Of a stretch of 64,000 nt of DNA, positions 11,953 through 22,726 are shown one piece after another. Source of the DNA: Leucocoprinus leucothites (Eukaryota; Basidiomycota; Agaricomycetes; Agaricales; Agaricaceae); NCBI GenBank assembly GCA_013368445.1, contig JAACJO010000008.1:372001-436000 (forward strand). Reading direction: 5' to 3'. Below the pieces are notes generated by a model, which saw nothing but the letters and a program-made list of their open reading frames with translations, was not told the origin of the DNA and made no database searches. The first letter of the stretch is position 1, and every line of letters begins with the position of its first letter. A program made the position numbers and the translations under genes.

Positions 11953-12255
11953 TTATGGGTACTGACTGGCGGTACTACTGGCTAACACATGTCAGGTATA
12001 TTTTCATTCTGCTGTTTTTAGTTGGGTTCTACGTGCTCTAATTCGTTTTTGGCCGTGTATCTTGGGGCTAGTAATACCTACTTGGTTGTGTTGTTTGTTC
12101 TGGCGTCGGTATACAGCTTGTTGATGCCTCGTGTATTTACTCGAACATCGTTTATTTTTGGCACGTCTAAACCAAATTTGGTTCCAGTGGACTCGAGACT
12201 AAGTTCGCTTCCTGGCGCCTCCCCTTTTCTCCCTCTACCACACCTAACCTGACCT
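11953..12255. other. Intergenic, PP2C to PNS1
   Basis: 303 bp, T-rich. It holds the PP2C 3' end and the PNS1 promoter; no other feature is recognised. Confidence 0.6.
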
Positions 12256-14720
12256 ATGTCCTACCAGGGAGCGCCTTATCCGGGGCCTACACCCAACTAT
12301 CCTCAGTCATATCCGCCGACGAACCCTTACGAACAGAATGGACCTCTTTCCCAGGTCTATGCAAATGACAGTAAGACACCGTACGACGAAGGCCGGTTTC
12401 AACCAAAAAAGAGAATCAACGACCCAATTTTTCTCATCCTTTTCATCTTGACCGTATGGTGCTTGTACTGTTGGAACATATCCAGGATTCTGAACTGGGT
12501 TCCTTGCAGGTTCTTGGTTTTGCCGCGCTATCGGGCATTGCTCTGAATGGGTGGATCTCGAATGGAGGCCTTGGGGGTGGCTTAGGGAGACAAGGAGCAC
12601 AGACTGGCACAGCTGTGACGCTGAATAGGTGCGCCCTGTTTTCTTTTCTCTCTTGACTATCGAGCGCTCACAAGTGGTTAGGAGTGCAGTATACCTTCTG
12701 TTGCTGATCACGGCAGCTGCAGTGTTATTATCAGCGATATACCTCATGCTGGCACGCGCGTTTACAAGGATCTTGATGCACGTAACACTCGTGTTATCCA
12801 TATTGCTCAACGTGTATGCGCTCTAATACCTTCCTCGCTTCTGGACTACTGCTGAGGAGCCTTCGGCCAACAGCGGTATTTGTATCTATTACTGGATTAC
12901 GCGCTACTACTGTAAGCATCAGCCCATTTGGGATGAGATCTGTGTTCTGACGTTCTCGATCAGCGGGCGCCATCATTTTCACTATCATAGCCCTATTTTC
13001 CATACTGGCTTATTGGGGCTATAGGGCACGCATACCTTTGGCTGCACTTCTGCTGCAGGTTGTCATGGATGTTTCGAAACACCACCTGAGTGTCTACGTT
13101 GTGGCGTTTACAGCGTTGCTTGTCCAGGCTGCCTTTGGCGTGTAAGTGGTTAATTAGGATCGAACTCAGCCTTGTGAATTGATATCATCGCCCTACAGGT
13201 GGTATGTCTTCACGGTGATCGCAACGTCCGTTCCCTTCCAGTGATTAATGAACGTTTATTCTGACTTGATGTTCTAGATATGCGGAATGGACGCCGAGCA
13301 GCCCTGGTGAGTTTCAGAACAATTCATGTCAATCACGCAGTTAACCTCATATATAGCCTGCAATGCCCAGACCAGTTGCTCATCTGGGAAGGTTGCGGGA
13401 TTAATATTTTTCGAAACGTTCGCATTCCTGTGGGCTTCCCAGGTCATTGGAAATGTTGCACTAGCCACACTAGCCGGAGGACCTTACGGGTGCTGGTACT
13501 ATTTCGGACCCAAAGGCTCTTATGGAGGTGAAATGGTAATTGATTGATGCTCCCTGTAGACTCTCCCAGAGCTAATAGAAGCATCGACCAGCCCAAGAGT
13601 CCGACGGTGTCCGCATTCGGGAGAGCATCAACCCTTTCCTTGGGCTCCATTGCATTTGGATCGCTCATTGTAACTCTTCTTGACCTCTTGAGGCTCATTC
13701 TCGAAGCAGTTCGGAACTCTGCATCTCAGGACGACAACCGTGGGTGTGACACGAACGCCCATGATATAAGGCTGATACTCTTTTCATAGCTATCGGAGCT
13801 TGTCTTGCGTGCTGTGCAGCTTGTTTTGTGGGCTGCATTCAGAATTTGGTGGAGTACTTCAACAGGTGAAGATTTTTTAACTTATCCTCCTGGATGACCT
13901 TATTAAACGAGTCCTCGAGATATGCCTACATTGAAATAGGTCAGTTGTTTGAATTTATTTCCACTCGCTCTGTATCTGATGATCGGCAGCGCTTTATGGC
14001 AAGGCCTACATTCCGGCTGCCAAAGATACTTGGAGGCTCTTCAAAGATCGTGGTATGTAATTATCATTCTTCCCTGCAACTAATTTCCATATGTGCATAC
14101 CCAGGCATCGATGCGCTTGTCAACGATTCACTTGTCGGAATGAGTGAGTGTCCAACCTTGGCGAGAGAGTGTGACTGCTTCTAATCCTTCTCTTAGCACT
14201 CACCTGGGGAGCTTATGTCATTGGGCTACTTTCATCCCTATTTGCTTATCTTTATCTTCGATGTAAGGATGTTCTTTATTCGCTGTTGCTATTTTGTGTT
14301 GCTAATTGGCTGTTTAGTCACATCACCCTCCTATAACGCCGATGGCCAGTATACAGCCCCTCTTTTACTGTTTTCTTTCCTCGTTGGGCTTCAATGCTGT
14401 CAGTTGATCCGTCCCTTTATCCGCTTACTGCAGCTCAGACTACGATATACAGCTTTAACCATGTCTTCTGCCATTGAGGCTGGCGTATCGACAATGTACG
14501 TTCATATATATCGGACATGGAACTAGTTCAGTCATGCCCTCATCCTGCTTTTAGTTTCGTCGGTCTGGGTGAAGATCCGCAGGTCCTCCAATCTAGAGCG
14601 CCTGAGCTTTTCGGGGTATGTTAACATTAACCGCGCATCTAAGCTCTTTCGCTCACATTTCAATAGATGATTGCAAGCCATTATCCTCATGTCGTGCAAG
14701 GTGTGCCCAGGGACTACTGA
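12256..14720 (+). CDS. PNS1: Choline transporter-like protein PNS1 (CTL family)
   Basis: Polytopic plasma-membrane protein of the CTL/SLC44 family; transport substrate in fungi is not settled. Eighteen exons, including very short ones (13199-13225, 13278-13306, 13920-13939), sum to 521 codons. Visible: a Pro/Tyr/Gln-rich cytosolic N-tail (about 45 aa), first TM after KKRINDP, then about nine more hydrophobic segments. Family motifs are YYWITRYYSGAII, CWYYFGPKGSYGGEM then PKSPTVSAFGRA across the 13536-13591 intron, SLGSIAFGSL, QNLVEYFNRYAYIEIALYG and DSLVGMTLTWG. Near the C-terminus, EAGVSTIFVGLGEDP is typical of CTL proteins. The reading is continuous with no frameshift. It ends in GVPRDY. 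Confidence 0.92.
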
Positions 14721-14922
14721 AGCTTCTTGCTTAGTTGTAGCTAGTGATCATGAATCAACGACCAAACACTGTCCTCTTTCGATACCATTTTTTGATGACT
14801 GTACTTTCTTTTCTGGACGTACTATACCATTATAGCAAGCTACCGATACTCGAACATCAATCGTTCTGATTTCTGAGAAACTGCGTTAGATTGAGAGCAT
14901 GTAGTCACGAGTTCAAGCATCT

Positions 14923-15005
14923 GTCCTTGTCGATTAGTGGTTAAATCATCTCGTTGTGGTTGTAACTGCTCCGAGAAGCCGGAAGTTCGAATCCTCCCTG
15001 GGACA
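14923..15005 (+). tRNA. tRNA-His (GTG) with an 11-nt intron
   Basis: A cloverleaf can be drawn by eye. Acceptor GTCCTTG pairs with CTGGGAC (one mismatch, one wobble). The D stem GATT/AATC is perfect, with an AGTGGTTA loop. The anticodon stem TCTCG/CGAGA is perfect, with anticodon GTG at 14956-14958. A TTCGAAT loop closes a five-base T stem with one A-C mismatch. An intron of about 11 nt at 14960-14970 follows the base after the anticodon, the usual eukaryotic position. The two stem mismatches leave open a decaying copy. Confidence 0.75.
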
Positions 15006-15401
15006 ATTTTGAGTGCTATTGCGCTACATTTTTAACCCTCCGAAAGGACGCACGCTGCGCACTTAAGGAGCTCGTTTTGTCGTCCAAGTTCCAACGGTAT
15101 TATTATTCGCGCAGGGCGTCCCGATACAAGTTATTTTTATAGAGCACAATGATATCTGATCTTTTGCCTTCGCGAGTAGCCCCAACTAGCTCTTGCTCAT
15201 TGGGGAGATTAGGGGATTAAATACCAACAGGGAAACACAGCCATGGGCACTTAGGCGCTCATCCACTATGATGTCATGGGTTGCTCGTGTTGGCAGGGCA
15301 GGTGACTTGATTGGTTGTATCACCCTCGTCAACTGCGATGTGAGCGCTTTTGTACGCCTGCCACCTGCCACAGCGTAGGTCAAACTCAAGTGAGAGTAAT
15401 A
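15006..15401. promoter_or_regulatory. Region upstream of the membrane-protein gene
   Basis: 396 bp between the tRNA and the next start codon. Pol III terminator-like T runs follow the tRNA loosely. Otherwise only short frames and no recognised element. Confidence 0.4.
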
Positions 15402-16287
15402 ATGCGGAAAACTTCTTACGTTGTGACTTTCGTCCTTGTGGCTGCCATTCTCGCACTTGTAAGCAAGAGCTTCGATACCTTTTACTCGTGAAAAAGTCTG
15501 TGTTCACGTCACTCACAGAACATTATCTCTACCAAGAGAGTAGATTGGTACCTACATGGCGAACAGAGCTACTATACCGAGTCTCACATAACTCTTATAG
15601 GCTTGTGGTCAAATTCCCCGAAGTTCTTCGTACGAAGATAACTCTGAAGTACGGTCTCGCTAGCCTTTGCGAGCGACGTATCACGCGCATCCCTGGTCCA
15701 GGTTCTAACGGTGAATTAACCTATGGTTCATACGAGTGCCGCAAATTTCCATTGGGCGTGCAGGACAAATGTGATTCCGAAAACCAGGCCTTCTGTGCGG
15801 AGTGGACAAGTGCAGGGTACATCGACCAAGTCTCAATTGGATTCGGAGCGGTTTCTCTCTTGGCTATCCTGATTGGTGTCTCAACCTACTCGAGGAGGAG
15901 AAGGATTTGGAAAGCCGTTGCATGGCTAGTATTTTTCCAAGGTATGTCTTTCTCGAGGTGTCGTTTGGAATACTTGTTTCCCTGAGCTGATCCCTTGTAG
16001 CCTTATGCCAGCTCACTGCCTTTTCACTCATCACACACAACTATGAAACTGCTCCATTTTTCGAGCAAGCACGTCCAGGTGTGTCTTCTTGTTTCTCGGC
16101 TCATGTCTCCTGAATACTTACCTTGTCGTCCCGTTCATCAGGCGCTGGATATATCCTCAACATTTTATCTTGGGTACTTGGTCTCTTCGTCGCCGTCGGT
16201 GTGATCGTCACCGGCATGGCTGCTGATAGTGGCCACAGGTGGGCTGCGGGCAATCGTGCATACCGACGAATTTCCGAAGATGAGTGA
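15402..16287 (+). CDS. Small multi-pass membrane protein of unknown function
   Basis: Five exons: 15402-15458, 15519-15547, 15601-15941, 16001-16078, 16142-16287; 216 codons. The first hydrophobic segment (residues about 5-22) is followed by an extracellular-type loop of about 110 residues carrying several Cys (SLCERR, SYECRKF, DKCDSENQAFCAEW). Three further hydrophobic segments and a short basic/acidic tail (YRRISEDE) follow. The topology, one TM, a Cys-rich loop, then three TMs, resembles SUR7/PalI-like four-TM proteins of the fungal cell surface, but I see no diagnostic motif. Exon 2 is 29 nt and the codon for Trp spans its junction, which supports the model. Function is not assigned. Confidence 0.75.
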
Positions 16288-17179
16288 TATACATTGGTAC
16301 TGTAAGCTCCCGGCCTGGCTCGAAAGCTATTATTTGGTTGATACTCAAGAACGTCTTCTTGAAATCTCTCTCTTAACTTTGTGTATTATATACATATAGA
16401 TGACCGCCTGTGGAACCACTGTCCTTCTGTCTTTCTTCCTTCTATATGCCGCTATGGCTTGCTATGGTATTTCAGATGAGTACAATGTTTGACTATCATA
16501 TTTCGATATTCGTAAATTCCATCGCAAGTTCCTTCCAGGAATCTTTAGTGTTTTTGGCAAAGAAACATAGAATGACCTATTCAAGCCCTCGAGCGGTTTG
16601 AGACTTTGCTTGCCACAGGGTCAAGTTTCCGTGAAAAAAGGACAATCGCTTGTGTGAGACAAGATACTGTTTATGGCAAGGACCCACTGCATGAAATAAG
16701 GTTGCAACCTAAAGATAAAGACGAAGTTGGCCCCAGAATCCTTTACCACGAGCGACGAATCATTGTCTACAATCATCCATAATGCAGGTGTGCTTCAACG
16801 AATCTCGCTGGACACTGGAAAGCTCAGGTGGGGAATGTTTTCAAGCATTACGACACGGCGAAGTCAACGTGGGGAGCCGAATGGGATTGAATGGTCCTAT
16901 TTCCAGAACCAGATCCTTCGAAGAGCCGGCCACAAATCACAACAGCGACGAGGGAAGGTCGGCTGACCTACCACTCACCTTTTTCCCCTTGTACTAATAC
17001 TTCCTTTCACACAGCAATGGATCTCAACATGTGGACCAAAGCTCCATTTCACAAGGGAATATTAGCTCGACAAACGTGCGTTTGATTTCAGGCCAACTCC
17101 ACCAGTGTCAAAATGCAAGAAGGGCGGTATATATGAGGCACGAAATGCTGGAATTTGCACCCTGGAGCCTCACTGCAAA
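16288..17179. other. Intergenic, membrane protein to PhoD
   Basis: 892 bp. Several overlapping frames of 60-80 codons exist on the plus strand, but none has splice support, composition or motif suggesting a gene. No repeat or RNA gene seen. It includes the PhoD promoter. Confidence 0.5.
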
Positions 17180-20100
17180 ATGCGGGCTTTCGCTGTGTCT
17201 CTGCTTTTTGCCCCAAGCGTGCTTGGGAATTTAGCAAGATTTAACAAGAATCTAGCCTTTCACTCTCCGTTCTTTGATGAACCTTTGGTGAAAATCTTTG
17301 ACATAGGGAAAATGCCCATCACTAACTGTCAAGACAACAGTTTGGCCTTGACACTGTTGCCCTAAGTCGTCGCAACACTCAACCCGCTCGTAGGGATGTT
17401 GTCGATGCATCCAAGTTCAAAGATGAAGTGTACCCGGGTTTTACGGCTCCGACTTTAGCAATGTGAGTCGGACCATTTTAAGGAGCGTACATAGTTTCTT
17501 CTCTGACAACTTGGGATTTCAAAAAGGCCTTGTCTGTTTGGAGCTCGGGAGTGAACTTCACGCATTCCGGTGAGCAGTGTTTTGTATTGATTTTAAGCAA
17601 CTTAATAATTCCTTACCAGTGGCTAGTGTATGTGCACACTTTCAGTTTCTGTTGTACGGATCAACTTGATTGAATACTACTTACTAGGGCGACCCATTTG
17701 ACACCTCTGTTATTCTCTGGACCCGAGCCGAGCCTCTGCCTTCCAGTTCTGGCCAATTACCAGACCAGAGTGTCCCAGTGTGCTTGTCCTTCAAGATCGG
17801 CACTAACAGTGACCTATCTGGAAGACCAGTGGACTCTGGTGAAGCGTTCACCAGCTATGATATCGACTTTACTTTGAAAGTCGAGGCCACCGGATTGAAA
17901 GCCGATACGAAATACTTTTACCAGTTTGCAGACTGCACCAACCCTTCAATCGTCAGCCCTATTGGCGCTACGAGGACCCTAGCAAACAGCAATAGTGAGT
18001 ATAACCACAGTTCCAGTTATCAATCTGCCCTAAGTTTGTTTCCTAGCTCCCGCTGAACGGGTCAACGGGGGTAAACCTTTGACCTTCGCCGTGTTCTCTT
18101 GTTCTCAGTTCCAAGCTGGTGAGATGAACCCTTGAGTACCCAGGTATCGACCCCGCTTATATGCACGATAGGATGGTTTAATGCCTATGGTTTTGCGGCT
18201 CACAATACTACTGCTGATGTATTTGTTCATCTTGGGGACTATGTGAGTAATATGGCAAAATCTCCACCGGGCACTCAAACTTTATGTTGTAAAGATTTAC
18301 GAATCTATTGGCAATGGTGCACCCATTGGTCGACAAACCCTTGGCAGAGAGTTGGCCACCATTCATGATTATCGCCAACGCTTGGGCCAATATAGGTCGG
18401 ATCTCGATTTGCAAGCAGCCCATCAACGTGCACCTTGGATCACTGTTTGGTGAGTCTTTTAAGGATCAATTTCCCGGCAATGCGTTAACTTTTTTCTCAC
18501 TTGTGCATAGGGTACGTGATTTTTCTTCAGACTTGAATCGATGAAGCTCGAGCATCACTTCACAGGATGATCATGAGGTCAATTAGCATGTTTTCCGTCA
18601 AACTTGGTTCGCCACTGATCTATCGAGCTTTTCCAGGTTGCGGACAATGCATGGAAGGCTGGAACAACGGACTCCAATGATACAGTTGCTGGATGTACAT
18701 TTTCTCCTTCTGGCGGGTGTTTCACAGATAGGAAACTTGCCGGAGTTCGTGCCTACCATGAGTGGATGCCTATCCGTCAGGTAGATGCGAAAGATCAACT
18801 TCGCATTTGGAGGAATTTCCAGATCGGAAAGTTACTTGATCTGACAATGCTTGATACCCGTGAGCACGTCTTGTTACTAATACGAAAAGTGTACTTGATC
18901 ATGGACCTTCAGGTCAATACAACCGTGACGTGACTGATGTGAGCCATTTGTCCAATCCAAGAATGGTGACCTAGAGTTGGCTGACCTGTAATATTTTTTA
19001 GGTTGGATATAATCATGGTGAGTACTGGCTTCAAGTGTAACAATTTTATGCTTAAAAGCTCTTCTTAAATATGAATGCAGACTGTAAGTAAAGCCATGTC
19101 AGGCAAAGCGGATCAAAACGACTAAGGTCATTGCAGTTGTCGCATCGCTTGCTAGTGAACCCCAGCGGAGCTTAATGGGAGCCAACCAAGAGAAGTGTCT
19201 GTAACAATCAAGGTTCTTTTTAGGAAGCAACTAACCTGCATTGTACAGGGTTCCGAGATACTCTATCTGATTCCAAGTCCCGCGGAGCAATATGGCGTGT
19301 CGTTGGGTAATTTGTTGATTCCTCCCTTTCTCTCCACATCATTACTCAGTTCTTCAATTCTACAGCCAACAGATAGTCTTTACACAAATATCTCGACAAG
19401 GAGGTACGAAATTCTCCTTTCCCGACCCTGTCCGTTGGCGCTGATCGCTGTGTTGCGCCCGCAGACATCGATTTTGTGAGTTTTATCGGAATGCCGGATG
19501 CTTGGCCGGCGAACGATCTCACTAATTTGATGGTAGGATGCCTGGGATGGTTATCGAGCCAACAGGAACCGTATATTGGACCATCTGTACAACAATCGTA
19601 TTGACAACACTGCCATTTTATCGGGAGATAGTCACCTCAACTGGGCATCTGATCTCGCCCGTGAGTGAACGGTTTGCTGGCTCTGGTTAAGAAAACGGAT
19701 AGTAACAATGCACTTCTCCTTAGATCCAAATGATAATACTACGTGAGTTCCACATGATTTCATGTCCACTCACCAACGAAACTTTTTTTTTTACAAACAC
19801 AGGTACAACCCGACTACCGGCCGTGGTGCTGTTGGCGTCGAATTTGCTGGCACGGGTGTAACGTCTTCCACTGGACCTTTCAACCGGCAAACCTTTGATC
19901 AAGCGACTAATACTTCGGCCATATACGTCCGCGACAACATTGATTTACAATGGCAAGAAGGCTTTTTCCGAGGTTTCTTTACGCTCGAGGTTACCCCCAA
20001 GACGCTCAATGCGACTTACTACTCCATGAGGAACGTCAGTAAGTAGATATTTCCTCCTGTTGATCAAACCTTGTTCGCTGATTTCACTTAATCCAAAGCT

Positions 20101-20226
20101 TTCCGCAACCTGGACGGCTTTGCGGCTGCGAGCTTTACCGTCCATGCTGGCGAAAACCATTTGGCTCGTCCAGTCGCAGGAGGCAAGGTGCTTTCCGGTG
20201 CCCTCAAGTCGCAAGGTGTTAATTAG
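17180..20226 (+). CDS. Secreted PhoD-type metallophosphatase/phosphodiesterase
   Basis: PhoD family enzymes hydrolyse phosphate mono- and diesters with Fe/Ca centres. A signal peptide (MRAFAVSLLFAPSVLG) indicates secretion. About 22 exons from 17180-17287 to 20099-20226, some of 8 nt (17620-17627), 1 nt (18511), 12 nt (18566-18577), 3 nt (19081-19083) and 11 nt (19465-19475). Conserved blocks in order: VASGDPFDTSVILWTR, FAVFSCSQFQ, VHLGDYIYESIG, ITVW-DDHEVADNAW, LDLTMLDTR, RSLMGANQEKW, IWRVVGQQIVF, DAWDGYRANR, LSGDSHLNW, GVEFAGTGVTS. Expected length is about 613 aa. Exon 2 ends out of phase with exon 3 (donor at 17463): one G seems missing at that junction. The 1-nt exon is described separately. 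Confidence 0.88.
18450..18565 (+). other. Two introns separated by one nucleotide (1-nt exon or stwintron)
   Basis: Within the PhoD gene, intron 18450-18510 (61 bp, gtgagt..catag) and intron 18512-18565 (54 bp, gtacgtg..cacag) leave only G at 18511 between them. That G completes the Trp codon of the VWDDHE active-site block. Both have good 5' and 3' splice signals and normal length for this locus. The alternative is one 117-bp intron with one G lost at the donor. Confidence 0.55.
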
Positions 20227-20388
20227 GAGCATTATACTGCCTTTCTTGCTTGATTCAAAGCTCTGAGTTATGTCCATCTATTATAACTGAAATGTCAAAT
20301 GCGGACTATTTAAGGTTACAATCTGAAATTCCGTCCATATTATGCTATCTATGTCCATTTTTAGAGTTCTCTGAGTTCAAGATGTAAG

Positions 20389-22098
20389 TCAAGGCATTCC
20401 TTGACGCATATTATCAAACTTGCTCTTCTCGTACCCCAACCAGTTCTCGCCATTGTGAAGGGAACCCATAGCATGCTTCACAACCTTGACGAGACTCTGA
20501 CCAGGTTGAGGGTCCTTACCAAAACCTCCCTCCATGCCATCCCTATGCGTACCCTTATCTCCACTCAGCTCCCAAAACATGCTTCCTCCCAAGCCTTCCT
20601 TCTTGATATACTCGCCTTTCCATTTTCCAACGCTTTCATCATCAAAGCTGACCACTTCCTTCTTGTCGTGATCATACGACCAGCTAGCAATAAGTTTTGG
20701 GTCCTCGGATAGATGGGATCCAGGAAGAGGAAGGACACGATAGTCATAGACACCAGCCTCCCATGTCCCTTGACCAATGCCAGAGAATGAATGGCCAGGC
20801 CCGTGGGTGTTCGCAAAGGAACGACCATAGAGCGGAATACCGAGAACAAGCTTCGAGCGCGCAACGCCATGTGAATGGTAGTATTGAACAGCATCATTGG
20901 CGTTGATCGGGGGGCCGTAGAGGTTAGCTTGGTGGTTTGCCGTGTTATCCCAGGAGCCGGCTATAAAGATGGGTCAATTAATTACGAAGGCTATGGCTGG
21001 GAAGTGGAGATGTATGCGTACAAAAGTCATATGCCATCAGGTTCCAGAAATCGAGAAACTTATCCATCTCGGCAATATGAAGTTTCTTGTAATTATCTGG
21101 ACCACAAGGAGCGGCAATCTGTCTTGAAAGTAAGTATCGCAAACGGCGTTAGGACCAGCCAGACTCGCCGTAAGGAGGAATCGGTAGTTGGCGTTCTTCT
21201 CTTTTGCATGGTTGTCTAGAGCAACACGAAGTTCTCGCAAGAGCTCAACGTATCCCCTGGCCTGATTGTCATTGGATGGATACTCATAATCGATATCTAA
21301 TCCATCGAAACCATAATCCTCCAAGATTTGAACAGAAGACTTGACAAACTCAGCGCGGAGTGCCGGATTGACGACGACGGGATGGAAGGAGGGAGAGTAA
21401 GTCCAGCCGCCAATGCTCAAAAGAGACTTCAGGTGTCTGTGTTCTTTTTTGAGCTTGTATATTGCTTTGAGGTTGCCATAGAGGTTGGTTCCTGGGTCAT
21501 TCCAGGAATCACCCGGATAGTGGATGTCTTGGTCAGACCAAAGGTCTGAAAGAAACACTGCGCCAGTGTCGGCTTTCACATTCGCAAATGCATAAAGAAT
21601 GTGCCTAGTTGTATGTTTTAGTCGATGTGTCGAAGGAGATAAAAGAAGGCATACGTGAGGTCATTGGTTGGAATTAGAGAAGGAGGATATTTCCGCCCAT
21701 ATATACCCCTAAAATCGCTTCAGGATATTTGATAACAATGCAGGATTGCAAGCTTACCAGTTGGTAAAGCTAGATATAATGGTTAATAATGAACATATGC
21801 AACCTGCAATGCGGTGAACTCACTATCCAATGCTGTATTTTCCGTGGCCACTCGGCATGTCAACCTCGACTTGGGAATCAGAGGATGGACTGGGTGCTGG
21901 TGTGTTTGTTGTAGAATCGATCTTGTGAGGCCAAATAGAAAACAAGGCCCAGACGAAAAGTGTAAAGGCGATCCAGGCAGCGCCGATGAGACAGATGCGT
22001 GAGTTACGAAAGCGAGTGATGCGTGGTTGTTTGTCTAGGTCGTCTGTAGACGAGTCAGAGTCTTGAGTAGGGAGTGGCTTGTAAGAGGCCGAGACCAT
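20389..22098 (-). CDS. Membrane-anchored GH18 chitinase-like glycosidase
   Basis: Glycoside hydrolase family 18; hydrolyses beta-1,4-GlcNAc polymers in cell-wall remodelling. Exons on minus: 21824-22098, 21758-21769 (12 nt), 21655-21708, 21169-21604, 21022-21118, 20389-20960; 481 codons. The catalytic block DGLDIDYEYP (DxxDxDxE) is intact, preceded by LLSIGGWTYS and followed by NLMAYDFSGSWDN, LGIPLYGRSF and GGSMFWELSGD, all classical GH18 barrel strands. There is no cleavable signal: residues about 34-54 form a single TM after a charged cytosolic tail, then a Ser/Pro/Thr stalk, so a type II membrane protein is inferred. The intron 21119-21168 starts with GC, required to join FLLT to IAAPCGPDNY. 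The gene lies in a run of wall-related genes. Confidence 0.92.
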
Positions 22099-22726
22099 TG
22101 TCAGTATGATGGTGGTTTATAACATAGAAATCTGAGCTGGACAGCCACCATCACCAAAACAACTAATTCGTCTCCACTTGGAACTGACTGCGCGGTCCTG
22201 GCTGTGTCCTCCGGCATTCGTAGCTTCTCTTTTCACTGCCTTTTTTCACGGGCTCTGACAAATGACTGGCTGCGTAATTCGAAGCTGCGTCGAGCGTAAT
22301 ACAATCTCGTGCAAAAAATCAAAACCATGTCATGGGTGCTGAGGCAGGCCAGGTGACGTCACTAGCTTATTCCGGCGTTGCCCAAATCGGAAAACCCGAG
22401 CATAGTATACGACGAGACCAAACTCGAACCAACTGTTCAAGCAAACATCCGGAATCTAAATGTCCTTCACAAAAACCTGGTCAAATGACTTCCCCACATC
22501 ACTTCAATCACCCCTTGGACGACTCCAGATCCGCTTCTCCTTACCCGAACTTTGGAAACCACATGTCCGAAGATTGCCCCAGTTCCGACAATAGTCCCTC
22601 TTGTTCAATTCTCTGTGTCAAATCAATGTGTAGGATGCGAGGACAATCCAGTTTTATCCCGATACCCCACATGGCATGGCGAATATAAAAACCCCTGATA
22701 TTGCCTCCTCATTAACCCTTTCACGA
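22099..22726. promoter_or_regulatory. Divergent promoter region, GH18 / CBM1 protein
   Basis: 628 bp between divergent starts. A TATA-like element (tataaaa) lies at 22684-22690, 37 bp before the CBM1 start codon, appropriate for a strongly induced secreted protein. No other element is recognised. Confidence 0.5.

Noticed and set aside
16727..17085. Three overlapping plus-strand ORFs of 64-79 codons
   Set aside because: Random-looking composition, no intron joins and no motif; treated as intergenic.
19404..19475. 35-bp intron (gtccgt..cgcag) in PhoD
   Set aside because: A 61-bp intron with a better donor (gtacga at 19404) gives a continuous frame into DIDF and DAWDGY.
22400..22470. Possible minus-strand tRNA B-box (TTCGAGTTTGG)
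   Set aside because: No matching acceptor, D or anticodon stems could be drawn.
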